Shown here: positions 8,638 to 17,618 of the stretch, one piece after another
Position numbering within the stretch: position 1 is the first letter of the stretch
Layout: the number at the start of each line of letters is the position of its first letter
Origin: Trinickia violacea
GTDB taxonomy: Bacteria > Pseudomonadota > Gammaproteobacteria > Burkholderiales > Burkholderiaceae
DNA length: 64,000 bases
Assembly (NCBI RefSeq): GCF_005280735.1
Contig: NZ_CP040077.1
Span: forward strand, 3,658,001-3,722,000
Direction: 5' to 3'
Position numbers and translations under genes: made by a program
The notes under the pieces: generated by a model
What the model was told of the DNA's origin: nothing
Seen by the model: the letters and a program-made list of their open reading frames with translations, nothing else
Databases searched by the model: none

Positions 8638-8687
8638 CGTTGCCTTTACGGCAACGATACGTGAACTTAGTTGCTGTTGCTCGATAC
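8638..8687 (+). promoter_or_regulatory. Shared LysR-type promoter module, copy upstream of MFS permease
   Basis: Begins with a perfect palindrome, arms CGTTGCC (8638-8644) and GGCAACG (8650-8656), a good LysR recognition box, followed by a segment also present upstream of the creatininase gene. It lies 65 nt before the permease ATG and 23 nt from the divergent lysR start, so it can serve activation of the permease and autoregulation of lysR. Confidence 0.75.
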
Positions 8688-8752
8688 ATCGAACGTCGCC
8701 ACCATGGATTCACGCAAAAAGCGGAACGACACATCAACATCTGGAGACACGC

Positions 8753-10057
8753 ATGTCAGCAATACCCAACGTCGCGGTAGGAGACGCCACGGCGGCGCTC
8801 TACAACCGGATCAATTGGCGGCTGCTGCCGTTCCTGCTGATCTGCTACCTCTTTGCTTATCTGGATCGCGTCAACGTCGGCTTTGCCAAGCTGCAAATGC
8901 AAAGCCACCTCGGACTCTCCGATGCGGCGTACGGCGTGGGGGCTGGCATCTTCTTCCTCGGCTACGTGCTGTTCGAGCTGCCGAGCAATCTGCTGTTGCC
9001 GCGAGTCGGCGCAAGAAAAACGTTCGGCCGCATTCTGGTGCTGTGGGGTATCACGTCGGCGTGCATGCTCTTCGTGCGCAACGTGCCGACGTTCTATGGC
9101 ATGCGCTTCCTGCTCGGAGTCTTCGAAGCCGGTTTCGCGCCGGGGATGATCTATTACCTGTCGTGCTGGTACGGTCCTGCAGGAATGGCGCGGGCGATCG
9201 CGATCGTCTTTGTCGCGGGCCCGCTCGGCGGGATCGCGGGCGGGCCGATTTCGGCGTGGCTGATCACGGTGTTCGACGGCACCGCCGGCCTCGCCGGATG
9301 GCAGTGGATGTTTCTAGCCGAGGGTCTGCCATGCATCGCGCTCGGCATTCTCACGCTCTTCGTGCTGCCCGATCGGCCCCAAGACGCGCGCTGGCTGGAC
9401 GAACAGGAAAAGCGCCTGCTCGCGGCGGAGCTCACCGTGGGCGCAGCACGTTCCCACTCGTTCAAGACCGTGCTTCGCGACGGCCGAGTTTATGTGCTTG
9501 CGCTCGCTTACTTCTGCATCATCGCGTCGATCTACGCGATCAGCTTCTGGCTTCCGACCGTGCTGAAAGCGCAGGGCGTCGCCGACACGATCGCGCTCGG
9601 CTGGTACTCGGCCATTCCGTATCTCGCCGCCGCCATCGGCATGGTCGCGATAGGCCGCCGGTCGGACCGGCTCGGCGAACGACGCTATCACTGCGCGCTG
9701 CCGGCGATCGCCGCTGCGCTGCTTCTGGCTTCATCGGTGCTGTCCGACGGCAACCTCGCCGTCTCGCTCGTTCTGCTGACGCTAGCCACAGCGGGGCTCT
9801 GGATGGCCTACACGGTGTTCTGGGCGATGCCTTCCGAATACATCAAGGGGCCCGCGGCAGCGGGCGGCATCGCCCTCATCAATACGATCGGATTGTCGGG
9901 CGGATTCTGGGGACCGGCGATCATCGGCTGGACGAAGACCGCGACCGGCAATTTGCATCTCGGGCTCCTGGTCATGGCGTGCTTGCCGATGCTCGCGTCG
10001 GTCCTGATTCTTGCGGTGCGGAAGGCGGACGCTGTCGCCGTTCCCGCGCGGCCGTGA
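8753..10057 (+). CDS. MFS transporter, anion:cation symporter type
   Basis: A 434-aa twelve-helix permease of the ACS subgroup (phthalate/tartrate/glucarate-type organic anion uptake). Visible signatures are LFAYLDRVNVGFAKLQM in the first helix and loop, FELPSNLLLPRVGARK near helix 3, and a central cytosolic loop (about 200-235) between the two six-helix halves. A GGAGAC site precedes the ATG. It is predicted to import a carboxylate that the creatininase-like enzyme may help process, because both genes share a promoter module. The exact substrate is not deducible. Confidence 0.88.
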   Translation: MSAIPNVAVGDATAALYNRINWRLLPFLLICYLFAYLDRVNVGFAKLQMQSHLGLSDAAYGVGAGIFFLGYVLFELPSNLLLPRVGARKTFGRILVLWGITSACMLFVRNVPTFYGMRFLLGVFEAGFAPGMIYYLSCWYGPAGMARAIAIVFVAGPLGGIAGGPISAWLITVFDGTAGLAGWQWMFLAEGLPCIALGILTLFVLPDRPQDARWLDEQEKRLLAAELTVGAARSHSFKTVLRDGRVYVLALAYFCIIASIYAISFWLPTVLKAQGVADTIALGWYSAIPYLAAAIGMVAIGRRSDRLGERRYHCALPAIAAALLLASSVLSDGNLAVSLVLLTLATAGLWMAYTVFWAMPSEYIKGPAAAGGIALINTIGLSGGFWGPAIIGWTKTATGNLHLGLLVMACLPMLASVLILAVRKADAVAVPARP

Positions 10058-10198
10058 TGCCCCAATTGACCAATCCGCAAATCGACCGGCGACGTGAAGT
10101 TGTTCGACGTGTCGACCGAAGTTGACGACAATGTTCCAAGATGAACGAATGCGGGTCGTGCTCCTTCGCAGGAAGCGCCGCTGAATCTAAAAGGAAAC

Positions 10199-10630
10199 AT
10201 GAACCGACTTTTCTTCGCCGCGCTCGCTGCCACCTCTTTCGTGACTTGCGCTCATGCGCAAAGCAACGCATCTGGCCCGCTCGCCACACCCTCGGGTCAA
10301 GTGCAATTCGAGCGCTCTGATCACGATTTCGTCGGAATGCTCGACAAGAACGTTTTCGATCGCTTCAGCGCAAACGCGCTCACGCATTTCGATGACGTTG
10401 ACGGCGCGAATGACAACGTCACGCGGATGCTCGTGCAGACTGATTCCGGCCCGGTGCTGTACGACTTTCGCCACCGTCCGCCACTTGTGCAACGCACGGG
10501 CAAGCGCATGACCGTGCGGCGCGTGTTCTGGCAAGGCGATGAGGCCGTAATGCAAAGCTCGCAAGGCTGGTTCCGGTTCAAAGGCGGCGAGCTGACGAAG
10601 CTGCAATCGTCTACCACGACGTACCATTGA
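10199..10630 (+). CDS. Small secreted protein of unknown function
   Basis: A 143-aa protein with a clean Sec signal peptide (MNRLFFAALAATSFVTCAHA, cleavage expected before Gln21). The mature part is about 123 aa, charged, with no cysteine and no domain I recognise. An AAGGAAA ribosome binding site precedes the ATG. It stands alone between the MFS gene and the convergent emrA gene. Probably periplasmic. I cannot assign a function. Confidence 0.75.
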   Translation: MNRLFFAALAATSFVTCAHAQSNASGPLATPSGQVQFERSDHDFVGMLDKNVFDRFSANALTHFDDVDGANDNVTRMLVQTDSGPVLYDFRHRPPLVQRTGKRMTVRRVFWQGDEAVMQSSQGWFRFKGGELTKLQSSTTTYH

Positions 10631-10686
10631 GCGAGCGCGCACCAGCACACACAGTTGAATCCAAATGACCTAGACCGTGCTGGATC

Positions 10687-10714
10687 AGTGGCCGCTCGCA
10701 CGCGGGCGGCCACT
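10687..10714 (-). terminator. Possible terminator of the emr efflux operon
   Basis: Nine-base arms AGTGGCCGC (10687-10695) and GCGGCCACT (10706-10714) form a strong hairpin 11 nt beyond the emrA stop codon and between convergent genes. There is no T run on either strand, so termination may need Rho or may act in both directions. Confidence 0.4.
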
Positions 10715-10724
10715 GCGCACCCGT

Positions 10725-12014
10725 TCAACCCTGCTTCGCTGCCTTCTTCGCCGATGACGCCGCAACCTTCGCCTGCTGCGCGGCCGTCTCGTTCTGCTCG
10801 ATGATCTTCGCGATCTCGGCATCCGCTTGCGCGCCGTATTGCGCAAACACATCGGTGCGATACGTCGTGTTCACGGCCGCCGCGAGCTGCGTGCCCGAAT
10901 CGTCGCGCGTGTCGGCGTCGACCGTCATCGACAGCCCGATGCGCAGCGGATGCGCTTCCAATTCCTTCGGGTCGAGTTGCACACGCACCGGCAGCCGCTG
11001 CACGATCTTGATCCAGTTGCCGGTCGCGTTCTGCGCCGGCAGCGTTGCGAACGCGCTGCCCGTGCCCGCCGAGAAGCCGATCACGCGGCCGTGGTACTTC
11101 ACGCTCGAACCGTAGACATCCGCCGTCATCGTGACCGGCTGGCCGATCCGCATCCGGCGCAATTGCACTTCCTTGAAGTTCGCGTCGACCCACACGCCGT
11201 CGAGCGGCACGATCGACATCAGCGGCGTGCCCGGGCCCACGCGTTCGCCCACTTGCACCGAGCGTTGCGCCACGTAGCCCGTCACCGGCGCGGGCAGCGT
11301 GTTGCGCGCGTAGTCGAGGTAGGCGTCGCGAACCTTCGCGGCGGCGGCTTGCACGTCCGGGTGCCGCTCGATCGAGGTGCGGTCGGTCAGGGCGTGGTTC
11401 GATTGCGCCTGCTGGCGGGCGGCGTCGAGCGAAGCCTGCGCGGCGGCCACGGCGTCGCGGGCGTGCGAGACGTCTTCGGCCGACACCGCGCCGGTGTTCT
11501 CCACCGCAACGCGGCGCTTCAAATCGTCCTGCGCCTTGGAGAGATCCGACTCTCGCTGCGCGACGTTCGCCGCGTAGTAGTCGTTGTTCACGTAGAGCGT
11601 GCTCACTTGGCGCACGGCCTGCCCGAGCGCCGCCTCGGCGTTCAGGAGCGCGATTCTCGAATCGGCCGGGTCCAGCGTGACGACCGGGTCGCCTTCTTTC
11701 ACGATCTGCGTGTCGTCCGCGTTGACGGCGTTCACCGTGCCCGTCACCTGCGGCGTGAGCTGCACGAGGTTGCCGTTGACGTAGGCGTCGTCGGTCGACT
11801 CGTGGTATTGCCCGTACGTGAAGTAGTACGCGCCGTAGGCCGCACCTGCCACCACGACGCCGATGCTCAGCAGCGCGAGCCACAGCTTGCGCTTGCCCGA
11901 GGCTTGCGGCGGCGTTGCCTTCGGCGCCGCGCCGGCGGGCGCATCGTGGGCACCGTTGCTGTTCGGTTGGGCCGATTCCGCGCTCGTGCGGTCGGACGTG
12001 ATGGTATCGCTCAT
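10725..12014 (-). CDS. emrA: EmrA/HlyD-family membrane fusion protein
   Basis: A 429-aa periplasmic adaptor linking the EmrB pump to the outer membrane channel. A cytosolic N-terminal tail (about 1-40) is followed by one membrane helix (about 42-64), a biotinyl-lipoyl-like half (TDDAYVNGNLVQLTPQVTGTV), a coiled-coil hairpin and the second half (PAPVTGYVAQRSVQVGERVGPGTPL). The C-terminus is Ala/Lys-rich. The ATG at 12014 follows a GGAG site; longer in-frame starts overlap the preceding gene. It is the last gene of the operon marR-emrB-marR-OMF-emrA. Confidence 0.93.
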   Translation of the reverse strand: MSDTITSDRTSAESAQPNSNGAHDAPAGAAPKATPPQASGKRKLWLALLSIGVVVAGAAYGAYYFTYGQYHESTDDAYVNGNLVQLTPQVTGTVNAVNADDTQIVKEGDPVVTLDPADSRIALLNAEAALGQAVRQVSTLYVNNDYYAANVAQRESDLSKAQDDLKRRVAVENTGAVSAEDVSHARDAVAAAQASLDAARQQAQSNHALTDRTSIERHPDVQAAAAKVRDAYLDYARNTLPAPVTGYVAQRSVQVGERVGPGTPLMSIVPLDGVWVDANFKEVQLRRMRIGQPVTMTADVYGSSVKYHGRVIGFSAGTGSAFATLPAQNATGNWIKIVQRLPVRVQLDPKELEAHPLRIGLSMTVDADTRDDSGTQLAAAVNTTYRTDVFAQYGAQADAEIAKIIEQNETAAQQAKVAASSAKKAAKQG

Positions 12015-12048
12015 GTCAATTCTCCAGGGAGTTTGCGAACGTGCCGGT

Positions 12049-13557
12049 TCAACGCGCGGCGACGACGGGGTTGGACGTTGCAGCGGACGCTGCTGTATGG
12101 GTTGCATCGGACGACGTGTCGACGTAGCCGCCGCCGAGCGCCGAGGCGAGCGCGATCTGCTGGTCGCGCCGGTTCATCAGCAAGTTGGCGACGGACTGAT
12201 CGGCCTGCAGCGCGTTCATGTCGGCATTGAGCACCGTCAACTGGTTGGTCAGGCCGCCCTTGTATTGCGTGATCGCGAGATCGTCGGCCTGGCGCGCGGC
12301 TTGTTGCGCCGCTTGCGCATCGGCGAGCTGCGCGTCGCTCGAGTGGATCTGCGCGAGTTGCGTCGCCACGTCGCTCAAGGCGGTGATCAGCGTCTGGTTG
12401 TAGGTCGCCACCGCCGAGTCGAAGTCGGCGTAGCGGCCCTTCAATTGCGCACGCAGCGCGCCGGCATCGAAGATCGGCAGATGGATCGCCGGACCTGCGG
12501 AAGCCGTCCGGCTTGCCGCGGTGAGGAAGCGGCCGAAGCCGAACGCGTCGAGGCCGATCGCGGCGCTCAGATTGATGTCCGGGTAGAACTCGGCCTTCGC
12601 CTCCTTCACTTCATGCGTGATCGAATCGACGCGCCAGCGGGCCGCGACGATGTCCGGACGGCGGCTCACGAGGTCGGCAGGCAGGTTGTCCGGCAGACGC
12701 ACTTCGTCGCCGACGCCCAGCGTGGGCCGCGCGATCGTGAGACCGCGGTCGGGGCCTTCGCCCATGAGCGCGGCCAGCTGGTAGCGCGTGGTCAGGATGC
12801 TGCCGTCGAGGGCGGAGACCGTGGAGCGGGCAGTCGCGAGATTCGCCTGCGCCGTCTTGCGCTCGACTTCCGTATCGAGCCCGGTCGCGATGCGGCCGGC
12901 CGTGATGCGGTCGATGTCCTGGCGGCGCTCCACTTCCTGCTGCGCGATGTCGCGCAGCACGTAGAGCCGGGCGAGCTGGTTGTAGGTACGGGCGATCGTG
13001 GTCGTGAGCGTGAGCTTGACGACTTCCGCGTCAGCCTCGGTCGCCTGCAGATCGGAGATCGACGCCTTGAGCGCTTCGCGATTCTTGCCCCACAGGTCGA
13101 GATCGTACGAGGCGCTCAAGAGGCCGCTGTTCTCGGTTTGCCAGCTGCCGCCGTAGGGCGGCGGTACCAGCGCCGTCCCGCTGAATTGCTCGCGCTTGAG
13201 CGAGTAATCGGCGTTCACGCTCGGCATCGTGCTGGCCTTCGCGGTCTCCGTATAGGCTTGCGCCGCGGCGATGCGGGCGCGCGCCTGCGCGATCGTCGGG
13301 CTGCCCTTGAGCGCTTCGTCGATCAGCGCCTTCAGTTGCGCGTCGCCGAACTGATCGGCCCAATCGGCCGCCGGCCAGTGGCCGCTTTCCGCCGGCAGGC
13401 TCTGCGTCGTCTGGAACTGTTGCGGCTGCGCCATCTGCTTGTCGCTGTGAATGCCCGCGTAGTTGACACAGGCCGACAGCACTGCCACCAGGATCGCCGA
13501 CAGCCCCACCTTCATCGCACGGATGCCGCGGCCTTGTTGAACAATCTGCGTTTGCAT
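12049..13557 (-). CDS. RND/EmrAB outer membrane efflux lipoprotein, NodT/OprM type
   Basis: A 502-aa outer membrane channel of the TolC superfamily completing the tripartite pump. The signal sequence ends in a lipobox (VLSAC), so the mature protein is lipid-anchored. Two repeated OEP domains (about 70-270 and 275-470) carry the heptad-rich helices of the periplasmic tunnel. An internal ATG at 13515 (MKVGLSAIL) would give a tighter signal peptide and may be the real start, because the ATG at 13557 lies against an operator-like repeat and has no Shine-Dalgarno. 35 bp separate it from emrA. Confidence 0.92.
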   Translation of the reverse strand: MQTQIVQQGRGIRAMKVGLSAILVAVLSACVNYAGIHSDKQMAQPQQFQTTQSLPAESGHWPAADWADQFGDAQLKALIDEALKGSPTIAQARARIAAAQAYTETAKASTMPSVNADYSLKREQFSGTALVPPPYGGSWQTENSGLLSASYDLDLWGKNREALKASISDLQATEADAEVVKLTLTTTIARTYNQLARLYVLRDIAQQEVERRQDIDRITAGRIATGLDTEVERKTAQANLATARSTVSALDGSILTTRYQLAALMGEGPDRGLTIARPTLGVGDEVRLPDNLPADLVSRRPDIVAARWRVDSITHEVKEAKAEFYPDINLSAAIGLDAFGFGRFLTAASRTASAGPAIHLPIFDAGALRAQLKGRYADFDSAVATYNQTLITALSDVATQLAQIHSSDAQLADAQAAQQAARQADDLAITQYKGGLTNQLTVLNADMNALQADQSVANLLMNRRDQQIALASALGGGYVDTSSDATHTAASAATSNPVVAAR

Positions 13558-13559
13558 TG

Positions 13560-13573
13560 TCTGACTCGTCAGA
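13560..13573 (-). promoter_or_regulatory. MarR-type operator before the OMF gene
   Basis: TCTGA-N4-TCAGA inverted repeat (13560-13573), the same core as sites at 15771-15784 and 16275-16288 in the same operon. It touches the ATG at 13557, so bound regulator would block transcription or initiation from an internal promoter. Confidence 0.65.
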
Positions 13574-13608
13574 TTAATGGTTAAAAAAAGGGGGGAGCGC
13601 CGCGGCGC

Positions 13609-14046
13609 TCACTCTCCGATGAACTTATCGAGCAGGCGGCCCAGTTCTTCGAACTCCGCCCTCGTGAACTTCCGCAACCGGGCGTTCAGCACTACCGGGG
13701 CGATATTCGGAAGCTCGCCCGCCACTTCCAGACCTTTCTTCGTCAGCGCCAGGTTGACCACGCGGCGATCTTCCGCGCTGCGCGAACGCTCCAGCAATCC
13801 CTTCGATTCCAGCTTGTCCAGCATGCGCGTCATCAGGCCCGTGTCGACCGACAGCAGCTTCGAGAGCTCGAACGGCGTGGAAGCCAAGCCGCGCTGCAAC
13901 GCCAGAACAATGCCCATCTGCGGGCTGGTGATGTCGAGCTCCTTGAGAGCGGCGTCCATTTCCGCGATGACCAGGTTACGCGCCTTGGTCAGCTTGAACC
14001 CGACGCTTTCGGTCAGCGCGAAGTTTTCGGGGGTGTAGTGTTTCAT
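13609..14046 (-). CDS. MarR-family transcriptional regulator (first paralogue)
   Basis: A 145-aa winged-helix regulator. The DNA-binding core spans about residues 55-100 (STPFELSKLLSVDTGLMTRMLDKLESKGLLERSRS followed by the wing EDRRVVNLALT). It is similar in length and layout to the MarR encoded at 15806-16243; both share the KARNL...AEMD N-terminal helix, pointing to duplication. Located inside the efflux operon between emrB and the OMF gene. Expected to be a repressor released by toxic phenolic or drug-like ligands. A perfect palindrome TGATGATCATCA lies just upstream (14063-14074). Confidence 0.93.
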   Translation of the reverse strand: MKHYTPENFALTESVGFKLTKARNLVIAEMDAALKELDITSPQMGIVLALQRGLASTPFELSKLLSVDTGLMTRMLDKLESKGLLERSRSAEDRRVVNLALTKKGLEVAGELPNIAPVVLNARLRKFTRAEFEELGRLLDKFIGE

Positions 14047-14153
14047 GGCGCGTCCTCGGTGTTGATGATCATCACAATAACTGCAAAGTCAGATTCTGGC
14101 AAGCGCAATTTTGAGATTTTTTCCGGCCCCGCCGACGCGCCCTATTCCCTCGC

Positions 14154-15716
14154 TCAGTGACCGCCCGCGCCCGCGGCGTTCGCCGCCCCGTCCTTGCTCG
14201 GCTTCGTGATCCAGATGAGCGGAATGATCACGATGAAGATTACGGCCGACAGCCAGGCGATATCGTTCAAGCCGAGCATCGCCGCCTGCGCGCTCATTTG
14301 CGCCTCGAAAAAAGCCTGGGCCTTGAAGACGCTCGCGTGGAGCGTCGTCTGAATATTGGCGATGGCTTGCACATAGGTCGGGTTGGTCGCGCTGGTCTGC
14401 TCGGCGAGCTGCGAATGGTGCAGGATCGTCCGGTTGTTCCAGGTGTTCTGCATGAGCGACGTGCCCACCGCGCCCGCAAAGACCCGCACGAAGTTCGACA
14501 AGCCCGCAGCAGCGGGAATCTTCTCCGGCGGCAAGCCCGACAGGATGATCGCCGTGAGCGGCGTGAAGAACATCGCCATCGGGATGCCCATCAGCAGGGT
14601 CGGCAGCACGAGCGTGTGGACATCGACGTCGGTCGTGTACAACGAACGCATCATGAACACGCCCGCAAAGGCGAGGAAGGCGACCGTCGCCAGCCTCCGC
14701 ATGTCGGTCTTCGGCATGATCTTGCCCATCACCGGCGCAAGGATCACCGCGAAGATGCCGAGCGGCGCCGTCACGAAGCCCGCGTCGACGGCCCGGTAGC
14801 CGAGATACTCCTGAATCCAGGTCGGAAAGATCACGAGGTTGGCGAAGAACACCGCATACGAGACCGATATCGCGACCGTCCCGCCCATGAAATTGCGCTG
14901 CGTGAAGAGGCGCAGATCGATGATCGGCTTCGCCTCGGTCAGCTCCCAGATCAGGAAGAACAGGAACGCGATCAGCGCGATGATCGTGAGCACCCAGATC
15001 ACCGGCGAATTGAACCAGTCGAGATCCTTGCCTTTGTCGAGCATGATCTGCAGCGCGCCGACCCAGACGATGAGCGAGAGCAGCCCAACCTTGTCGATCG
15101 CCAGCTTGCGCGAGGGCGTTTCACGCTTGTGGTAGAGCGCCCAAACCACCGCGGCGGCGAAGAGGCCGACCGGCACGTTGATGTAGAAGATCCACGACCA
15201 GCTGTAGTTGTCGGTGATCCAGCCGCCCAGCGCCGGTCCCGCAATCGGCCCGACGGTCGCGGTCATCGCCCACAGCGACAGTGCGCTCGAGCTTTTTTCG
15301 CGCGGAAACGTCGAGAGCAAGAGCGCCTGCGACAGCGGCACGAGCGGCCCCGCCACCGCGCCTTGCACGATACGCGCCGCGAGCAGGATGGGCAGGCTTG
15401 GCGCGATACCGCACGCCGCAGACGACACCACGAACAGCAGAATCGCGGCGACGAAGAGCTTGACGGTCCCGACCCGTTGCGTGAGCCAGCCGGTCAGCGG
15501 AATCGACACTGCATTGGCCGCCGAGAACAGCGTGATGACCCACGTGCCCTCGTCGACCGATACGCCCAGGTCACCGGAAAGCGTCGGGATCGCGACGTTG
15601 GCGATCGACGAATCCAGCACGTTCATGAAGGTAGCCAGGGCAACGGCGAACGCGCCCAGTGCGAATTGCCAGCCAACCAATGGCGCCGGGGCGCTCGCGT
15701 TATTCGGCGGGTTCAT
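14154..15716 (-). CDS. emrB: EmrB/QacA (DHA2) drug:proton antiporter
   Basis: A 520-aa fourteen-helix MFS exporter, the inner-membrane pump of the tripartite system. Visible are the first-helix motif FMNVLDSSIANVAIPTLSGDLG, WVITLFSAANAVSIPLTGWLTQRVG (loop 2-3), and the motif C-like GPIAGPALGGWITDNYSWSWIFYINVPVG around helix 5. I place the start at ATG 15716, which has a good AAAGGA site; the ATG at 15767 would add 17 residues but abuts an operator and lacks a ribosome binding site. The gene lies upstream of marR, OMF and emrA. Confidence 0.93.
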   Translation of the reverse strand: MNPPNNASAPAPLVGWQFALGAFAVALATFMNVLDSSIANVAIPTLSGDLGVSVDEGTWVITLFSAANAVSIPLTGWLTQRVGTVKLFVAAILLFVVSSAACGIAPSLPILLAARIVQGAVAGPLVPLSQALLLSTFPREKSSSALSLWAMTATVGPIAGPALGGWITDNYSWSWIFYINVPVGLFAAAVVWALYHKRETPSRKLAIDKVGLLSLIVWVGALQIMLDKGKDLDWFNSPVIWVLTIIALIAFLFFLIWELTEAKPIIDLRLFTQRNFMGGTVAISVSYAVFFANLVIFPTWIQEYLGYRAVDAGFVTAPLGIFAVILAPVMGKIMPKTDMRRLATVAFLAFAGVFMMRSLYTTDVDVHTLVLPTLLMGIPMAMFFTPLTAIILSGLPPEKIPAAAGLSNFVRVFAGAVGTSLMQNTWNNRTILHHSQLAEQTSATNPTYVQAIANIQTTLHASVFKAQAFFEAQMSAQAAMLGLNDIAWLSAVIFIVIIPLIWITKPSKDGAANAAGAGGH

Positions 15717-15768
15717 GTTGCGTCCTTTAAAGGGTTCGACGCCCGGCTGTCCTGGGGTCGTCGTCATT

Positions 15769-15786
15769 TATCTGATACGTCAGATA
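15769..15786 (-). promoter_or_regulatory. MarR-type operator before emrB
   Basis: A perfect 7-bp inverted repeat, TATCTGA and TCAGATA around TACG, lies in the leader 53 nt before the preferred emrB start. It carries the shared core TCTGA-N4-TCAGA, so an internal promoter here is probably controlled by one or both MarR proteins. Confidence 0.75.
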
Positions 15787-15805
15787 TTTGGATAAAAAAA
15801 ATGGC

Positions 15806-16243
15806 TCATCCGGCCAGCAACTTACTGAGGAGACGGCACAAGGTGTCGAACTCCAGCGGACTGAAGCCCGACAAGCGCCGGTTCAACACCGCCGGCGCGA
15901 TTTCCGCGACTCGCGCGGCGGCTTTCCGCCCCGCTTCGGTCAACGTGAGGTTGACCACCCGCCGGTCCAGGCTGTTGCGAGCCCGGTGCACGAGGTCCTC
16001 CTTTTCCAGCCGATCGACCACACGGGTGACGAATCCCGCATCGACCGCAAGCAGCTTGGCCAACCCGACCGGCGTGCGCGCGGCGCCCCGGGCAAGCAGC
16101 AGCAGTGCGCCGGCATGCGAACTGGTGATACCGGTGCCCGCGAGCGCTACGTCCATTTCCGCCTGGAGCAGGTTGCGCGCCTTGCCGAGCGCGAAACCAA
16201 TGTTCTGGAACGGAAGAAAACTGTCTTGGCTGTAGTAGTCCAT
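15806..16243 (-). CDS. MarR-family transcriptional regulator (second paralogue)
   Basis: A 145-aa winged-helix regulator heading the efflux operon. The DNA-binding part spans about residues 55-100 (TPVGLAKLLAVDAGFVTRVVDRLEKEDLVHRARN followed by the wing LDRRVVNLTLTEAG). An AGAGGAA ribosome binding site precedes the ATG. Its promoter holds a perfect operator in the spacer, so it is probably autorepressed. It is a paralogue of the MarR at 13609-14046; having two copies flank emrB is unusual for this pump family. Confidence 0.93.
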   Translation of the reverse strand: MDYYSQDSFLPFQNIGFALGKARNLLQAEMDVALAGTGITSSHAGALLLLARGAARTPVGLAKLLAVDAGFVTRVVDRLEKEDLVHRARNSLDRRVVNLTLTEAGRKAAARVAEIAPAVLNRRLSGFSPLEFDTLCRLLSKLLAG

Positions 16244-16269
16244 AGCTGATTCCTCTGTTTCTGATTTTT

Positions 16270-16298
16270 ACTATATCTGACTTATCAGATATGTGCAA
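16270..16298 (-). promoter_or_regulatory. emr operon promoter with embedded MarR operator
   Basis: Read on the minus strand, TTGCAC (16293-16298) and TATAGT (16270-16275) are 17 bp apart. Almost the whole spacer is the perfect palindrome ATATCTGA-CTTA-TCAGATAT (plus strand 16273-16292). RNA polymerase and MarR would therefore compete directly. The same site lies 70 bp before the divergent aconitase X gene. Confidence 0.85.
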
Positions 16299-16361
16299 AG
16301 ACTTTTTTAGGATGAGCTGATATCGTGGCCGCGTCGGGACCATCCAGGAAACGAAAGCACC

Positions 16362-17618
16362 ATGCTGAAGCTCGATGCACGCGACCGCGCCATGCTGAAC
16401 GGCGAGTTCGGAGCCGGGGCCGCGCTCGCGATGCGCATCGTTGCGCGCACCGCGAATGTGATGCGAGCCCCACACCTGATCGACGTTTCCTCTGCTCATA
16501 TCGACGGATGTCTGTATCACGGGCCCGTGAGCCTGGACTTCGTCGAGCGCTTTATCGAAAGCGGAACGAAAGTCGCGATACCGACCACGTTGAACGTCGG
16601 CTCGCTCGACCTGATCCACCCCGAGCTTTTCCACGGCGACACGAACGTCCGTCAAGCGGCGGAGCGCTTGATGAACGCCCACATCGAACTGGGCTGCGAG
16701 GCGAGCTTCACCTGCGCGCCCTATCAGTTGAAGCACCGGCCGAAGCTCGGCGACCAAATCGCCTGGGCGGAGTCCAACGCGATCGTATTTGCCAATTCGG
16801 TGCTCGGCGCGCGCACGAGCCGCTATGGCGATTTCCTCGATCTCAGCGCGGCCATCACCGGCCGGGCGCCGTACGCCGATTTGCATGTGAAGGCGCATCG
16901 CGCGGCACGAATCGTGTTCGACGTCGCGGATTTCGCCAAGCTGCCCGGACGCGATGTGTTCTTCGCCGCGTTGGGCCTGCTGCTCGGCAAAGAAGCAGGG
17001 GCCACAGTCGCCGCCCTCGTCGGCCTGCCCGCCGATACCACCGAAGACGAACTCAAGGCGCTCGGCGCCGCCGCGGCATCGAGCGGCGCGGTCGCGCTGT
17101 TCCATGCCGTCGGCATCACCCCCGAAGCGCCGACGCTCGACGACGCCACGCAAGGACACTCGCCGCTCAAGACCGTGCACGTCTCGCTGGACGATCTCGT
17201 GTCAGTGCGCCGCCGCTTGAATCAGGCGCAACCCGGCGATCCGCTCGTCGCGGTGAGCCTCGGCACGCCGCACTTTTCGATCGCCGAATTCGAGCGGCTC
17301 GCCGCCTGGTTTGCGCAGCATGCGGGCGAGCCGCGCTGCGATTTCTACGTCAACACGAACCGCTTTATTTTGTGGCAGCTCGAAGCATCGGGGATTGCGC
17401 AGCAACTTGCCGCACGCGGCGTGCAGATCGTCGTCGACACCTGCACCTACATCACGCCCGTGATGAAGAACATGACGGGCCTCGTGATGACGAACTCAGC
17501 GAAGTGGGCCCACTATGCGCCGGCCAATATCGGCGTGTCCGTGGCTTACGGCAGCATGGAAGAATGCGTGCGCTCCGCATTCGAAGGAAAGGTGTGCTTC
17601 GATGAACCCGCCCTTTGA
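16362..17618 (+). CDS. Aconitase X, large (catalytic) subunit
   Basis: A 418-aa DUF521/AcnX catalytic protein. In bacteria this family includes cis-3-hydroxy-L-proline dehydratase, a cytosolic iron-sulfur or metal enzyme of hydroxyproline catabolism. Likely cluster or active-site cysteines occur in HIDGCLYHG (near 50), ELGCEASFTCAPY (near 110-120) and VVDTCTYITPVMKNMTGLVMTNSAKWAHY (near 365). The small-subunit gene follows with a 17-nt overlap. No other hydroxyproline genes are nearby, so the substrate is inferred only from the family. Confidence 0.88.
   Translation: MLKLDARDRAMLNGEFGAGAALAMRIVARTANVMRAPHLIDVSSAHIDGCLYHGPVSLDFVERFIESGTKVAIPTTLNVGSLDLIHPELFHGDTNVRQAAERLMNAHIELGCEASFTCAPYQLKHRPKLGDQIAWAESNAIVFANSVLGARTSRYGDFLDLSAAITGRAPYADLHVKAHRAARIVFDVADFAKLPGRDVFFAALGLLLGKEAGATVAALVGLPADTTEDELKALGAAAASSGAVALFHAVGITPEAPTLDDATQGHSPLKTVHVSLDDLVSVRRRLNQAQPGDPLVAVSLGTPHFSIAEFERLAAWFAQHAGEPRCDFYVNTNRFILWQLEASGIAQQLAARGVQIVVDTCTYITPVMKNMTGLVMTNSAKWAHYAPANIGVSVAYGSMEECVRSAFEGKVCFDEPAL

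Noticed and set aside
14157..16235. 692-codon open frame on the plus strand
   Set aside because: Antisense to emrB and a marR gene, extreme Arg/His/Asp content, no ribosome binding site; shadow frame.
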